A DNA stretch of 42,230 nucleotides from a virus, in the IMG/VR virus record IMGVR_UViG_3300032278_004256, positions 1 through 42,230 of that record. One strand, given 5' to 3'. A program made the position numbers and the translations under genes. Each line of letters starts with the position of its first letter. The stretch's first letter is position 1. A model generated the notes under the pieces. It saw only the letters and a program-made list of their open reading frames with translations. It did not search any database and was not told the origin of the DNA. This document shows positions 14,225 through 22,836 of this stretch, piece after piece.

Positions 14225-14497
14225 ATGGGCGGATATAACGCGCCGGCAATGCGGATCGCGGGGGCACTGCTCCTTTCGCTGGGCTCGATCGGCTCGATGG
14301 CGCTCGCTCCGGCCATGCATGCCACACTGCCGATGGAGGTCGCCCCGAGTTCGAAGCGGCAGCGGCAGGGCGACGGGTGGAGCGGCAACAAGGATCGACG
14401 CCTGCGATCGCGGGGGCCGCAAGCGCGCCCAAAGCGCAAGACCAACCGGGTTCGCCTCTCGCGTCGTACTCGGCGAAAGCACCGCCGCACCGCGTAA
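14225..14497 (+). CDS. exported, strongly basic small protein
   Basis: A 90-residue protein: hydrophobic N-terminus (MRIAGALLLSLGSIGSMALA, from Met9) that looks like a signal peptide or membrane anchor, followed by a very basic tail (RPKRKTNRVRLSRRTRRKHR). GAGGGGA lies upstream of the ATG. It fills the gap between gam and the terminase small gene with high GC3. Function unknown; a DNA-binding or membrane role cannot be chosen between from sequence. Confidence 0.5.
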   Translation: MGGYNAPAMRIAGALLLSLGSIGSMALAPAMHATLPMEVAPSSKRQRQGDGWSGNKDRRLRSRGPQARPKRKTNRVRLSRRTRRKHRRTA

Positions 14498-14501
14498 TGC
14501 C

Positions 14502-15110
14502 ATGCCCGCCGAGCTGATTTCCAAGGCCGCCTATGCGCGGCACCGCGGTGTCGGCAAGTCGGCGGTCTCGAACTGGGTCAAGGGCGACAAGATCGTCATC
14601 GTCGATGGCAAGGTCGACGTCGCAGCGAGCGACCGGAAACTCGATGCGCTGGTCGACCAGGCTTCGGGACGCGACCCGGCGCCGAAGAACGCGTCGAAGA
14701 GGGTTGGCAAACCCAACACTGGCCGCGCCGGAAAGCCTGCCGAGAACGCGCCGGCCGAAGCGCGCGGATCGGTCGCCAATGACAGCGTGGCCGAGCTCCA
14801 GCAGGAACGGCTCGAGGAGATCCGCGAGCGGCGTTTCGGCAGCGCGCTGAAGAATGCCGCGATCGCCGGCGATCTCGTCCCGCTGTCGGCATACGAGGCC
14901 AAGCTGCAGGCGGTGATCGCGGGTTTCTGCGAGCGGATGCAGTCGGAACTGCGGGCGCAAGCCGAGCCGCTCGCGAACGAGAGCGACAAGCGCAAGGTGC
15001 GTGGGTTGCTCGACGAGACGATCCACCGGGTTCGCAGCGACTTCGCCGAGCGCCTTGCCGGCTCCGCAGATCCCGAGAGCGAAGAGGACGACGAAGAAGA
15101 CGAGACATGA
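14502..15110 (+). CDS. phage terminase small subunit
   Basis: A 202-residue protein beginning MPAELISKAAYARHRGVGKS, then AVSNWVKGDKIVIVDGKVDV, a helix-turn-helix of the Nu1-like type that recognises the packaging site. The middle has helices (AELQQERLEEIRERRFGSAL) and the C-terminus is acidic (SEEDDEEDET), expected to contact the large subunit. The ATG at 14502 follows the previous stop by four bases; longer starts are in the gap. The stop overlaps the large-subunit ATG. Confidence 0.85.
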   Translation: MPAELISKAAYARHRGVGKSAVSNWVKGDKIVIVDGKVDVAASDRKLDALVDQASGRDPAPKNASKRVGKPNTGRAGKPAENAPAEARGSVANDSVAELQQERLEEIRERRFGSALKNAAIAGDLVPLSAYEAKLQAVIAGFCERMQSELRAQAEPLANESDKRKVRGLLDETIHRVRSDFAERLAGSADPESEEDDEEDET

Positions 15111-17194
15111 CCAGCGTCGATGCCACCCGCTTCGGCCCAGAGAGGTTCGGAGATCGGGCGGCGGCGCTGATCGAGGCCAATATCGCGCGGCTCGACCGTG
15201 CGGCGGCCGAAGCGTTCCGCCCCCCGCCGGATCTCTCTGTCTCGCAATGGGCGGCCCAGTACCGGCGGTTCCCCGAAGAAGACGCTTTCCCGGGCCCGTG
15301 GAAGAACGAGACCGCGCCCGAGCTGGTCGAGATCATGGACGCGCTGGATCCGCGCGATCCGTGCGAGGAAGTCTCGATGCCGAAATGCGCCCAGTCGGGC
15401 GGTTCGGCGAGCGCGGAGAACGTGATCGGTTTCGTCGCCGACCTGCACCCGGGACCGATGCTGTTCGTCCAGGCGACGCTGGGCGCTGCGCAGGGCTGGG
15501 CGCAGGAAAAGTTCTGGCCGATGGTCGCGGCGACCAAGCGGCTCGACCCCGATCGGGGAGGCGCGATCCGCCCGCTGGGAGCGAAGGACGGCAGCGGGTC
15601 GAACCAGCGCAAGATCCGCTTCAAGCGCACCGGCTACATGCTGCTGTGCGGATCGAACTCGGCGGCGGACCTGCGACAGCGCACGGTGCGCTACGCGATC
15701 GAGGACGATCTCGACCAGTTCCCGGACGACCTGGATAACCAGGGCTCGCCCGAGAGCATGATCGACGCGCGGCTCAAGGTGTTTCGCAGCCGCGGGCTTT
15801 CGAAGCGGCTCAAGATCTCGACGCCGACGATCAAGGGTGCATCGAAAATCGACGCGGCCTACGAGGCGAGCGACCGGCGGCGGTTCCATTTCAAGTGTTG
15901 CCATTGCGGCAGCCGTTTCCTGCCCGAATGGGAGGACATCACCTGGCCGGACGGGAAGCCGGAAGAAGCGGTGCTCAATGCACCGTGCTGCGGCGCGGAG
16001 ATCCCGCATTTCCGCAAGCCCGAGCTGAAGCTGTCGGATGGCTGGTTGTCCGACGAGATCGAGGGCGACGCCCACGACCGCGTCCTGACAGAGGACGAGT
16101 TCCAGGCCCTGCGGGCGAAGATGGTGCCGAGCGTCAAGCGCGGCTTCCACCTCCCCGGGATCATCTCGACGTTCCAGAGCTGGGCCGACATGGCGCAGGG
16201 GTTCCTCGCCGCGCAGGGCGACGAGACGATGCTCAAGGCGTGGACCAACCTGACGCGGGGCATATCGTTCGAATTGAAGGGCGGGCGCCCTGACCACGAT
16301 CGGCTCGCGAAGATCCGCGAGCAGGACTGGGGCCGCGGCGAAGTACCCGCCGGGGTGGCGGTGACGACGCTGGGCTGCGACGTCCAGGGCGACGGGATCT
16401 ACCTCGAGCTCGTGGGCTGGGGCCCGAACTGGGAGAGCTGGCAGCTCGACGCGCGGTTCCTGCCGGGCGCGACCGATATCGCCGGCGAAGGTGCCTGGTC
16501 CACGCTCGATGCCTATTCGCGCGCCGGGGTGAGTTGGCCGGACGGGCGATCCCGACCGATCGACCAGGAATGCATCGACGCCGGCTACCACACCGAAGCG
16601 TCGCGAGCCTATTGCGAGGGTGGACGGAACAGGCTGCCGGTGTTCGGCCGGGCCGGGTGGAGCCGCCCGGTGCTCGGACGCGGAGAAGCGATCCGGTACG
16701 ACCAGCGCGGAAAGCGCGCGGGCAAGGCCGGGGTCGCCGAAGACGACCGGGCATATCTGGTCGGCACGTTCGGCATCAAACTGAGCTGGTACGGGTTCCT
16801 GCGCGAAAGCGTGAAATGGCACCTCGCCGACGAGGAGACACGCGGCGCGAAGCCCAAGGGACTTATCCATATCGGCCGCGACGTGCCCGAGGACTGGGCC
16901 GAGCAGGTGACCGCCGAATCGATCACCACGAAGAAACGCGGACTGGGGACGGTGCGCGAATGGACGACGCTGCCGGGGCGACAGAACCACTTTCTCGACT
17001 GCCGGGTCTACAACCGGGCTGCGGCGGAGAAGCTGCTGCTCGACCGGCTGAGCGACGACGACTGGGCGCGCTTGCTCGCCGACCGCCACGGTGCGGGCGA
17101 GCCGGACAATGAAACCACGAAGGCGAGCGAGAAAGCCGCGCCGAAGGGCGATGACGGCGACTGGCTCGGCGCGGGAGACGATTATTGGCGATAG
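15107..17194 (+). CDS. terminase large subunit, GpA family
   Basis: A 695-residue packaging ATPase-nuclease of the lambda GpA family. The P-loop region reads PKCAQSGGSAS (residues 92-102): a Lys at the first position (K93) as in the deviant lambda loop, and no Lys at the usual place. The Walker-B-like segment is AIEDDLDQFP (197-206). A Cys cluster, CCHC (264-267) and CC (294-295), follows. The C-terminal part should hold the nuclease. ATG overlaps the small-subunit stop. It cuts concatemers and threads DNA into proheads; a cos-type strategy is likely for this family. Confidence 0.93.
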   Translation: MTSVDATRFGPERFGDRAAALIEANIARLDRAAAEAFRPPPDLSVSQWAAQYRRFPEEDAFPGPWKNETAPELVEIMDALDPRDPCEEVSMPKCAQSGGSASAENVIGFVADLHPGPMLFVQATLGAAQGWAQEKFWPMVAATKRLDPDRGGAIRPLGAKDGSGSNQRKIRFKRTGYMLLCGSNSAADLRQRTVRYAIEDDLDQFPDDLDNQGSPESMIDARLKVFRSRGLSKRLKISTPTIKGASKIDAAYEASDRRRFHFKCCHCGSRFLPEWEDITWPDGKPEEAVLNAPCCGAEIPHFRKPELKLSDGWLSDEIEGDAHDRVLTEDEFQALRAKMVPSVKRGFHLPGIISTFQSWADMAQGFLAAQGDETMLKAWTNLTRGISFELKGGRPDHDRLAKIREQDWGRGEVPAGVAVTTLGCDVQGDGIYLELVGWGPNWESWQLDARFLPGATDIAGEGAWSTLDAYSRAGVSWPDGRSRPIDQECIDAGYHTEASRAYCEGGRNRLPVFGRAGWSRPVLGRGEAIRYDQRGKRAGKAGVAEDDRAYLVGTFGIKLSWYGFLRESVKWHLADEETRGAKPKGLIHIGRDVPEDWAEQVTAESITTKKRGLGTVREWTTLPGRQNHFLDCRVYNRAAAEKLLLDRLSDDDWARLLADRHGAGEPDNETTKASEKAAPKGDDGDWLGAGDDYWR

Positions 17195-17394
17195 ACTACC
17201 AGGCCAAGAAGGACGCGCTCGAGGAAGCGCTCCTGGCGGGCGAGCTCACCGTCGAAAGCGATGGCGATCGGGTGACCTATCGCTCGGTCGCGGAGATGCG
17301 CAGCGCGATCGCCTATTGCGACGATCGAATCGCAGCAGTGCAAAGCGTGAAGCCGAGCGTGAAGACCACGTTCGCAAGCTACGACGCGCGTTGA
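17185..17394 (+). CDS. gpW-like head completion protein
   Basis: A 69-residue protein from a TTG that overlaps the terminase stop by 10 bases. The sequence MAIDYQAKKDALEEALLAGE, then RVTYRSVAEMRSAIAYCDDR, follows the gpW-like pattern (a short alpha/beta protein with a 'V.Y.s..el..ai' core). gpW stabilises packaged heads and gives the attachment point for tail joining. Position between terminase and portal is the canonical one. Confidence 0.75.
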   Translation: MAIDYQAKKDALEEALLAGELTVESDGDRVTYRSVAEMRSAIAYCDDRIAAVQSVKPSVKTTFASYDAR

Positions 17395-17409
17395 GCGAAC
17401 AGCGCTGAT

Positions 17410-18924
17410 ATGGCCGAGACCTCCGTCTTCGACAACCTGATCGCCCGGGTCTCTCCCGAATGGGCGGCTTCGCGCCAAGCGGCGCGCAATCGGCTCGAGG
17501 CGCAGCGCATCATCGGCGACCAGGTGCGCCAGTACGATGCCGCGCAGACCGGGCGCAGGACCAGCGGGTGGAATCGCAGCGCGAGCTCGGCCAATTCGGA
17601 GCTGCAGCGCGGGGGAGCGATGCTCTCGCGCGCCGGGCACGACCTCGTCCGCAACAACAAGTACGCCGCCTCGGGCGTCCGCCAGATGGTCGGGATGATC
17701 TGGGGCGACGGAATCGTGCCGCAGTTCAGCCACGAAGACCGCGCGATCGCGCAAGTGATGCAGGACGAGTGGGATCGCTGGGCCGAAAGCAAGGTCGACG
17801 GCGTCGGCGACTGGTACGGCCACGGCAAGCTGTCCTGCCGCGAGATGATCGTCGGCGGCGAGGGGCTGACGCTGTGGGGCAGCGACGGTCGCGAACCGTT
17901 CAACCAGGTCATGGGCCTCGAGGGTGCGCAGCTCGACCATTCGAAGACGCTCGTGCTGTCGAATGGCGGGCGGATCGTCCAGGGCGTCGAGCAGGAATTC
18001 GGGCACCGGCCGCGGGCTTACTGGATCCTGCCCGACCATCCCAACGAGCTCACCTTCTTCCGCTCGCTGATCAGCAAGCGGATCGCGGCGGCGCGGATCG
18101 ATCACCTGTTCGAGCGCCAGCGCTTCGGCCAGGCGCGCGGCGCGAGCTGGCTCGCTGCAGTGGCGATGACGCTGCAGGACATCAAGGAGATCGAGGACGC
18201 CGCGCGGATGCGCGAGAAGATCCAGGCCTGCCTGGCGCTGATCATCACGCCGAAGGAAGGCACCGAGGCCTCGCCGCTGTCGGAGAGCGAAGCCGACCCT
18301 GTCGGCCGCGGCAACGCGATCGAGCGGCTCAGCCCCGGGATGATCCACAAGGTCAAGGCCGGCGAGAGCGTCCACACGATCGACCCGCAACCGAGCCAGA
18401 CAACGGTCCGCTTCGTCCAGCAGCAGCTGGCAGCGGTCTCGGCCAACATGGCTCCCTATCACCTGATGACCGGCGACGTCAGCCAGGCGAACTATTCGAG
18501 CCTGCGTGCGGCGATGAACGGCGCCTACACCAATGTCGACGACTGGCAGCAGAACGAGGTGATCCCGCTGTTCTGCCGTCCGGCCGTCGAACGCCGCCAA
18601 CGCGTCGCCGCGCTCAAGCACGGCGATCCGCGCCTGCTCGAATGCAAGGCGAATTATGCGCTGCCGAAGCGGCGGATGGTCGACCCGGTCAAGGACCTGG
18701 CGGCCGAGGTGATGGAGATGCGCAGCGGCCTCTCGACGCTCAAGAAGAAGCTCGGCGAGCGCGGCGAGAACGTCGAAGATCACATTCGCGATATCGAGGA
18801 CATGAACCGCCGGCTCGATGCCGCCGGCATCGCGCTCGACAGCGACCCGCGCAAGGTGATGGGCAGCGGTAAGCTGCAGGACCCGGTCGGATACCTGGCC
18901 GGGGCTCCCCGCGACGACAGCTAA
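17410..18924 (+). CDS. portal protein, lambda family
   Basis: A 504-residue portal protein. Features of the family: an N-terminal region rich in Arg/Gln/Ser (residues 20-75), LVRNNKYAASGVRQMVGMIW near 79-98, and the conserved LSPGMIHKVKAGESVHTIDP block (around 310-330), then TVRFVQQQLAAVSANMAPYH. The portal is the dodecameric vertex through which DNA is packed and released. No strong Shine-Dalgarno before the ATG at 17410, 15 bases after the gpW-like stop. Confidence 0.92.
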   Translation: MAETSVFDNLIARVSPEWAASRQAARNRLEAQRIIGDQVRQYDAAQTGRRTSGWNRSASSANSELQRGGAMLSRAGHDLVRNNKYAASGVRQMVGMIWGDGIVPQFSHEDRAIAQVMQDEWDRWAESKVDGVGDWYGHGKLSCREMIVGGEGLTLWGSDGREPFNQVMGLEGAQLDHSKTLVLSNGGRIVQGVEQEFGHRPRAYWILPDHPNELTFFRSLISKRIAAARIDHLFERQRFGQARGASWLAAVAMTLQDIKEIEDAARMREKIQACLALIITPKEGTEASPLSESEADPVGRGNAIERLSPGMIHKVKAGESVHTIDPQPSQTTVRFVQQQLAAVSANMAPYHLMTGDVSQANYSSLRAAMNGAYTNVDDWQQNEVIPLFCRPAVERRQRVAALKHGDPRLLECKANYALPKRRMVDPVKDLAAEVMEMRSGLSTLKKKLGERGENVEDHIRDIEDMNRRLDAAGIALDSDPRKVMGSGKLQDPVGYLAGAPRDDS

Positions 18925-18943
18925 AACCACAGGAGACAGGCTT

Positions 18944-21049
18944 ATGCCTTCCGAAAATACCGCGCCGGCCACGGCGAGAACCCCGGCCGGCAGCGGCGAA
19001 ATCGTGCATCGCCAGGCCGGGATCGCCCCGGGCAGCTATGACAAGGAATCGCGCACGGTCGAAGCCGTGTTTTCGAAGGGCTCGGCGGTGCGCCGCTGGG
19101 GCTATGTCGAGGTGCTCGAGATCAGCGAGAAGGCGATCGACCTGAGCCGCGTCGCGAAGGGGCTCGTCAACCTGCTCGACACGCATAATCGCTGGCAGCT
19201 GGACTCGGTGCTCGGCACGATCAGCGACGTTCGCGTCGAGAACGGTGCGCTGGTCGGCAAGATCAGTTTTGCCGACACCGACGAGGGTCGGAAGATCGAG
19301 GGCATGGTCGCGCGCGGCGAGGTGAAGGGCATCTCGATCGGCTACGCGATCCGCACCTTCGAAACGACAAAGGCCGAGGGCGAGAAGCCCGAGGTCCGCA
19401 AAGCCACGCAGTGGGAGCTGATGGAAGTTTCCCTCGTCCCCGTTCCTGCCGACCCGGAAGCCGGGATCCGATCCGAGCAGGCCATCGAAACCCGGACCGA
19501 AGGCCAGGAAGACGCCGGCAACGGCTCCGAAGCCACCCCCAACGAAAGGACTACCATGAGCACCAAGCCGAATAATGGCGGTGGCGGCACGCCGGCACCC
19601 GAAACCCGCGAGCAGCCGGCGAATACCCCGGCGCCCTCGCAGCCCGGCTCGCAGGTCGAGCAGCGCACCTATGACACTTTCCGCTCGAGCGACGCGATCG
19701 CGTTCGTCGACATGGCGCGTGGCTGGGGCGACGAGATGGCGACCCGCGCGACCGAGCTGGTCGACAAGGTCGACAAGGACGAGATGGGGCCAGACCAGGC
19801 CCGCTCGGCGCTGCTCGCCGATATCGCCAAGAAGCAGCGCGGCGAAACCGAGAAGGACGGCATCCGCTCGACGGCAGCCGCAACGGTCTCGAGCGACGAG
19901 ATGGCCAAGTTCATGCGCGGTGCGGCGAATGCCGTGATGCAGCGCGCGGGCATCACCCACCTCATTCGCGACGCCGCGAAGGTCAAGGGCGACGAGCTCG
20001 ACCTCGATCCCGGCGAATTCCGCGGCATGCGGCTCGTTGACATCGCCGCGATGTGCAACGAGCGCAACGGCGTTACGCCCGCGAGCCGCTCGCCCGAAGA
20101 CATCGTCCGCGCGGCGCTGGGCGGATTCGCGACCCGCGACGTCAACCCGCAGGGCCTGCAGGGCACCGCCGACTTCTCGGTCCTGCTCGGCAATGTCGTG
20201 CGGCAGACGATCCAGGCGGCTTATGCCACCGTGCCCGATACCTGGCGCAAGTTCTGTGCCGTCGGTTCGGTCACCGATTTCCGCCCGCACTATCGCGTCC
20301 GCCTGTCGACCTTCGGTTCGCTGCAGACGGTCAACGAGAGCGGCGAGTTCAAGAACCAGGAGATCCCCGACGGCAGCCGCGAATCGATCTCGGCCCAGAC
20401 CAAGGGCCTGATCGTGGCGCTGACCCGCCAGGCGATCATCAACGACGACCTCTCGGCCTTCTCGACCCTCGCGGTCCAGCTCGGCCGGATCGCCGCCCGC
20501 ACGATCGAGGAAGACGTCTACGCTACGCTCGCGCTCAATGGCGGGCTCGGCCCGGTGATGGCGGACGGCAAGACGCTGTTCCACGCCGACCACGGCAATA
20601 TCGGTGGCGGTGCGGCGCTGAGCGTCGATGCGCTCGATGCCGACGACGCGCAGATGGCGGCGCAGAAGGATCGCGGCGGGAAGGAATATCTCGACCTTTC
20701 GCCCTCGGTCCTGCTCGTCCCGCGCGGCTTGAAGGGTGACGCGATCGTGATCAACGGCGCGGAATACGATCCGAACAAGGCCGGCAAGGACATGGTGCCG
20801 AACAAGGTTCGCGGCCTGTTCGACGACATCGTCGCCAGCCCGCGCCTCTCGGGTACGCGGCGCTACATCTTCGCCGACCCGAACATCGCCCCGGCGCTCG
20901 AGGTGGCGTTCCTCAATGGCGAGCAGGAGCCCTTCATCGACCAGCAGGACGGCTTCCGGGTCGACGGCGTCGAATGGAAGGTGCGCCACGATTACGGCGT
21001 GGGCGCGATCGACTATCCGGGCGCGCTGACCGACGCCGGCGCGGCGTAA
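18944..21049 (+). CDS. prohead protease-major capsid protein fusion
   Basis: A 701-residue fusion. Residues 1-180 form a HK97-type prohead protease: His81 in LLDTHNRWQLDSVLG and Ser131 in GEVKGISIGYAI are the likely catalytic pair, with WELMEVSLVPVPADP the usual end of the domain. A Gly/Pro/Thr-rich linker (about 180-230) leads to a Mu gpT/HK97-like capsid domain with LTRQAIINDDLSAF, ADHGNIGG and FIDQQDGFRVDGVEWKV. AGGAGA precedes the first ATG. An in-frame ATG at 19556 with its own ribosome site lies at the junction, so the capsid portion may also be made alone. Confidence 0.93.
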   Translation: MPSENTAPATARTPAGSGEIVHRQAGIAPGSYDKESRTVEAVFSKGSAVRRWGYVEVLEISEKAIDLSRVAKGLVNLLDTHNRWQLDSVLGTISDVRVENGALVGKISFADTDEGRKIEGMVARGEVKGISIGYAIRTFETTKAEGEKPEVRKATQWELMEVSLVPVPADPEAGIRSEQAIETRTEGQEDAGNGSEATPNERTTMSTKPNNGGGGTPAPETREQPANTPAPSQPGSQVEQRTYDTFRSSDAIAFVDMARGWGDEMATRATELVDKVDKDEMGPDQARSALLADIAKKQRGETEKDGIRSTAAATVSSDEMAKFMRGAANAVMQRAGITHLIRDAAKVKGDELDLDPGEFRGMRLVDIAAMCNERNGVTPASRSPEDIVRAALGGFATRDVNPQGLQGTADFSVLLGNVVRQTIQAAYATVPDTWRKFCAVGSVTDFRPHYRVRLSTFGSLQTVNESGEFKNQEIPDGSRESISAQTKGLIVALTRQAIINDDLSAFSTLAVQLGRIAARTIEEDVYATLALNGGLGPVMADGKTLFHADHGNIGGGAALSVDALDADDAQMAAQKDRGGKEYLDLSPSVLLVPRGLKGDAIVINGAEYDPNKAGKDMVPNKVRGLFDDIVASPRLSGTRRYIFADPNIAPALEVAFLNGEQEPFIDQQDGFRVDGVEWKVRHDYGVGAIDYPGALTDAGAA
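19544..19558 (+). promoter_or_regulatory. internal ribosome site and start inside the fusion gene
   Basis: GAAAGGA at 19544-19550 lies five bases before the in-frame ATG at 19556 (residue 205, MSTKPNNGGG). The spacing is good and the product would be a 497-residue capsid protein without the protease. The layout looks like a former gene boundary. Confidence 0.6.
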
Positions 21050-21081
21050 GCCGCCGGGGGCGATCGTCCCCGACAACCTAA

Positions 21082-21115
21082 AGCACCGGGCGCGCCGTAC
21101 AGCGCGCCCGGTGCT
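21082..21115 (+). terminator. 14-bp perfect hairpin after the capsid gene
   Basis: AGCACCGGGCGCGC (21082-21095) pairs perfectly with 21102-21115 around a six-base loop, 33 bases beyond the capsid stop and 70 bases before the next ATG, in the only large gap within the head genes. It is followed by CTTCG, not a U-run. It may partly terminate or stabilise the abundant capsid message. Confidence 0.6.
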
Positions 21116-21184
21116 CTTCGACAGGCTGCAATCGGGTCGCTGTTCGCGGCTCTTCCGAATTCATCCAGGGAAAGGACCTGATCC

Positions 21185-21520
21185 ATGAAGTTCATCAAGC
21201 CGGGTAACACGGTTACCCTCACCGCGCCCGCCGGCGACGTCGTCGCCGGCACGCTCTACCTGATCGGCAAGCTGCTGGTCCTCGCCAAGACCTCCGCCGC
21301 CGAAGGCGAGCCGTTCGAAGGGGCGACCAACGGCGTCTTCGAGGACGCGCCGAAGGCCACCGGGCAGGCCTGGACCGAGGGCGCCAAGCTCTACTGGGAC
21401 GACGCCAACGACGTCTTCACGACCACGGCGACCGCCAATACCGCGGCCGGGATCGCGCTTTCGGCGCAGGCGTCGGCCGAGGCCACCGGTACGGTGATGC
21501 TCACCGGGGTCGCCGCCTGA
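21185..21520 (+). CDS. DUF2190 capsid decoration-like protein
   Basis: A 111-residue protein MKFIKPGNTVTLTAPAGDVV with GTLYLIGKLLVLAKTSAAEG and a C-terminal AGIALSAQASAEATGTVMLT, matching the DUF2190 family of small beta-rich head proteins thought to decorate capsids. AAAGGA lies 9 bases before the ATG. It is followed by a divergent paralog (21520) in ATGA overlap. Confidence 0.8.
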   Translation: MKFIKPGNTVTLTAPAGDVVAGTLYLIGKLLVLAKTSAAEGEPFEGATNGVFEDAPKATGQAWTEGAKLYWDDANDVFTTTATANTAAGIALSAQASAEATGTVMLTGVAA

Positions 21521-21915
21521 TGAGCGGGAAGAAGACCCCTCCGCAGACCCCGGCGAAGGCCGAAGCGGCGAAGCCCGCTTCGGCCAAGCATTCGCGTTCG
21601 TTCTGCCAGCAGAAGCTGCAGGTGGTCGATTTCACCGCACCGAAGGGCGGCGTCTCCGAAGGCCGGTTCTATCGGATCGGCGGGGTCACCCTGTTCGCTG
21701 CGGTCTCGGCCGACGAAGGACGCCGCTTCCAGGCGGTGACCGCGGGCCTGTTCAACCAGGCTCCGGGCATCGCCGATGGCGGCTTCGGTGAAGGCGAAAC
21801 GGTGGCGTTCGACGCCAAAGCAGGCGCCTTCATTGCCGCCAGCGCCGATCGTCCCGCTGCGGGCTTCGTCGGCGAAGGCGGGACGCGCCTGCACCTCACC
21901 GGCCAGGTCGGCTGA
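21520..21915 (+). CDS. DUF2190-like paralog with Ala/Lys-rich N-terminus
   Basis: A 131-residue protein. Residues about 45-120 (GRFYRIGGVTLFAAVSADEG, then FQAVTAGLFNQAPG and AGAFIAASADRPAAGFV) align by eye with the preceding DUF2190 protein (GTLYLIGKLLVLAKTSAAEG, FEGATNGVFEDAPK), so the two look like a tandem duplication. It has an extra 30-residue N-terminus rich in Lys, Ala and Pro. ATG overlaps the previous stop (TGATGA). Probably a second decoration or head protein. Confidence 0.7.
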   Translation: MSGKKTPPQTPAKAEAAKPASAKHSRSFCQQKLQVVDFTAPKGGVSEGRFYRIGGVTLFAAVSADEGRRFQAVTAGLFNQAPGIADGGFGEGETVAFDAKAGAFIAASADRPAAGFVGEGGTRLHLTGQVG

Positions 21916-21931
21916 CAGGCTGACCTGAGCG

Positions 21932-22234
21932 ATGGGCTGGGCGGATCTGCAGGCGCGGCAGCAGGCCGCGGTCTATGCGGCGCTCGGCCACGATGCGGAC
22001 TGGGTACAGGGCGCGAAAGCCCCCGTCCCGGTCCGCGTCATCGTTCGCGACGAGGACCGCGTGGTCGGCATGACCGTCGAGGACGTGGTGCAGCTGCGGG
22101 TTCGCGAAAGCGATTTCGCCGCGCCGGCAAAGCGTGACACGGTCGAGCTCGAGGACGGGCGGCGTTACGAGGTGATCGGCCGGCCCCTGCTCGACCAGAA
22201 GCGCAACTGGCGCTGCGAGGCAAAGCCGATCTGA
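21932..22234 (+). CDS. head-tail joining protein
   Basis: A 100-residue protein, MGWADLQARQQAAVYAALGH, with VPVRVIVRDEDRVVGMTVED and ending RYEVIGRPLLDQKRNWRCEA. The beta-rich second half and the position fit the gpFII-like joining proteins that connect the completed head to the tail. It is followed immediately by TGATG and the next gene. Confidence 0.7.
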   Translation: MGWADLQARQQAAVYAALGHDADWVQGAKAPVPVRVIVRDEDRVVGMTVEDVVQLRVRESDFAAPAKRDTVELEDGRRYEVIGRPLLDQKRNWRCEAKPI

Positions 22235-22833
22235 TGCGGTCGGGGATCGGTCTCGAGGGGATGGAGGCGGCAAACCGCGCCATCCTCTCTCGCCTTCGCA
22301 AGCGCCAGGCCCGCGCGATCGAGGTGGGGGGTGAGCAGCTGAAGACCGACCTGCGGGCAATGACGTACCGAGCCCTGGGCGATCGCCTTGCGAAGACCTG
22401 GCGGCATAAGAACTACGGGATCAAGAGCGGCCGTGACCCTGCGGCTTTCGTGTGGTCGAAAGCGCCGGACATCATCAAGGGCAATATGCGCGGAGGAACG
22501 ATAGTGCCGGTGGCCGGCAGCCGCTTCCTCGCGATCCCTACCGAGCACGTGCCAAGGCGGATCGGGGGCCGCGGCGCAAAGGCGCAGCTAAGCCCCGAAG
22601 AGGTCGAGGCGCGCTACAACCAGGACTTCATCTTTCGCCCTGGCCGCAAGCCGGGCTCGATCGTCGCGCTGATCGACCTGAACGCGGCACGCGGCGGAAA
22701 ACGGTCGCGATCTCGGCGGCTCGTGCACATGTTCACCTTTACCAAGTCGGTACGCCAGGCACGCACGATCGATCCGGATGCGGCCTTTGCGCGCGCGCGG
22801 CGAACCACCCGGCGACTGCTCGAGGAGGTTTAG
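22234..22833 (+). CDS. DUF6441-like minor tail protein
   Basis: A 199-residue basic protein: MRSGIGLEGMEAANRAILSR, with WRHKNYGIKSGRDPAAFVWS, IIKGNMRGGTIVPVAGSRFL and VHMFTFTKSVRQARTIDPDA. The pattern of a long N-terminal helix plus beta segments and a basic C-terminus follows the phage DUF6441 proteins, found next to joining genes in siphoviruses. The ATG overlaps the stop of the previous gene. Role in tail completion is inferred from position. Confidence 0.7.
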   Translation: MRSGIGLEGMEAANRAILSRLRKRQARAIEVGGEQLKTDLRAMTYRALGDRLAKTWRHKNYGIKSGRDPAAFVWSKAPDIIKGNMRGGTIVPVAGSRFLAIPTEHVPRRIGGRGAKAQLSPEEVEARYNQDFIFRPGRKPGSIVALIDLNAARGGKRSRSRRLVHMFTFTKSVRQARTIDPDAAFARARRTTRRLLEEV

Positions 22834-22836
22834 ACC

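Noticed and set aside
14531-17089. 852-codon open frame on the minus strand, opposite the terminase genes
   Set aside because: Shadow of high-GC coding sequence: it runs antisense to two clear packaging genes, composition is Arg/Ala/Val-rich without domain patterns.
18740-21076. 778-codon open frame on the minus strand, opposite the capsid gene
   Set aside because: Antisense to a clear protease-capsid fusion; no recognisable motif and no ribosome site.
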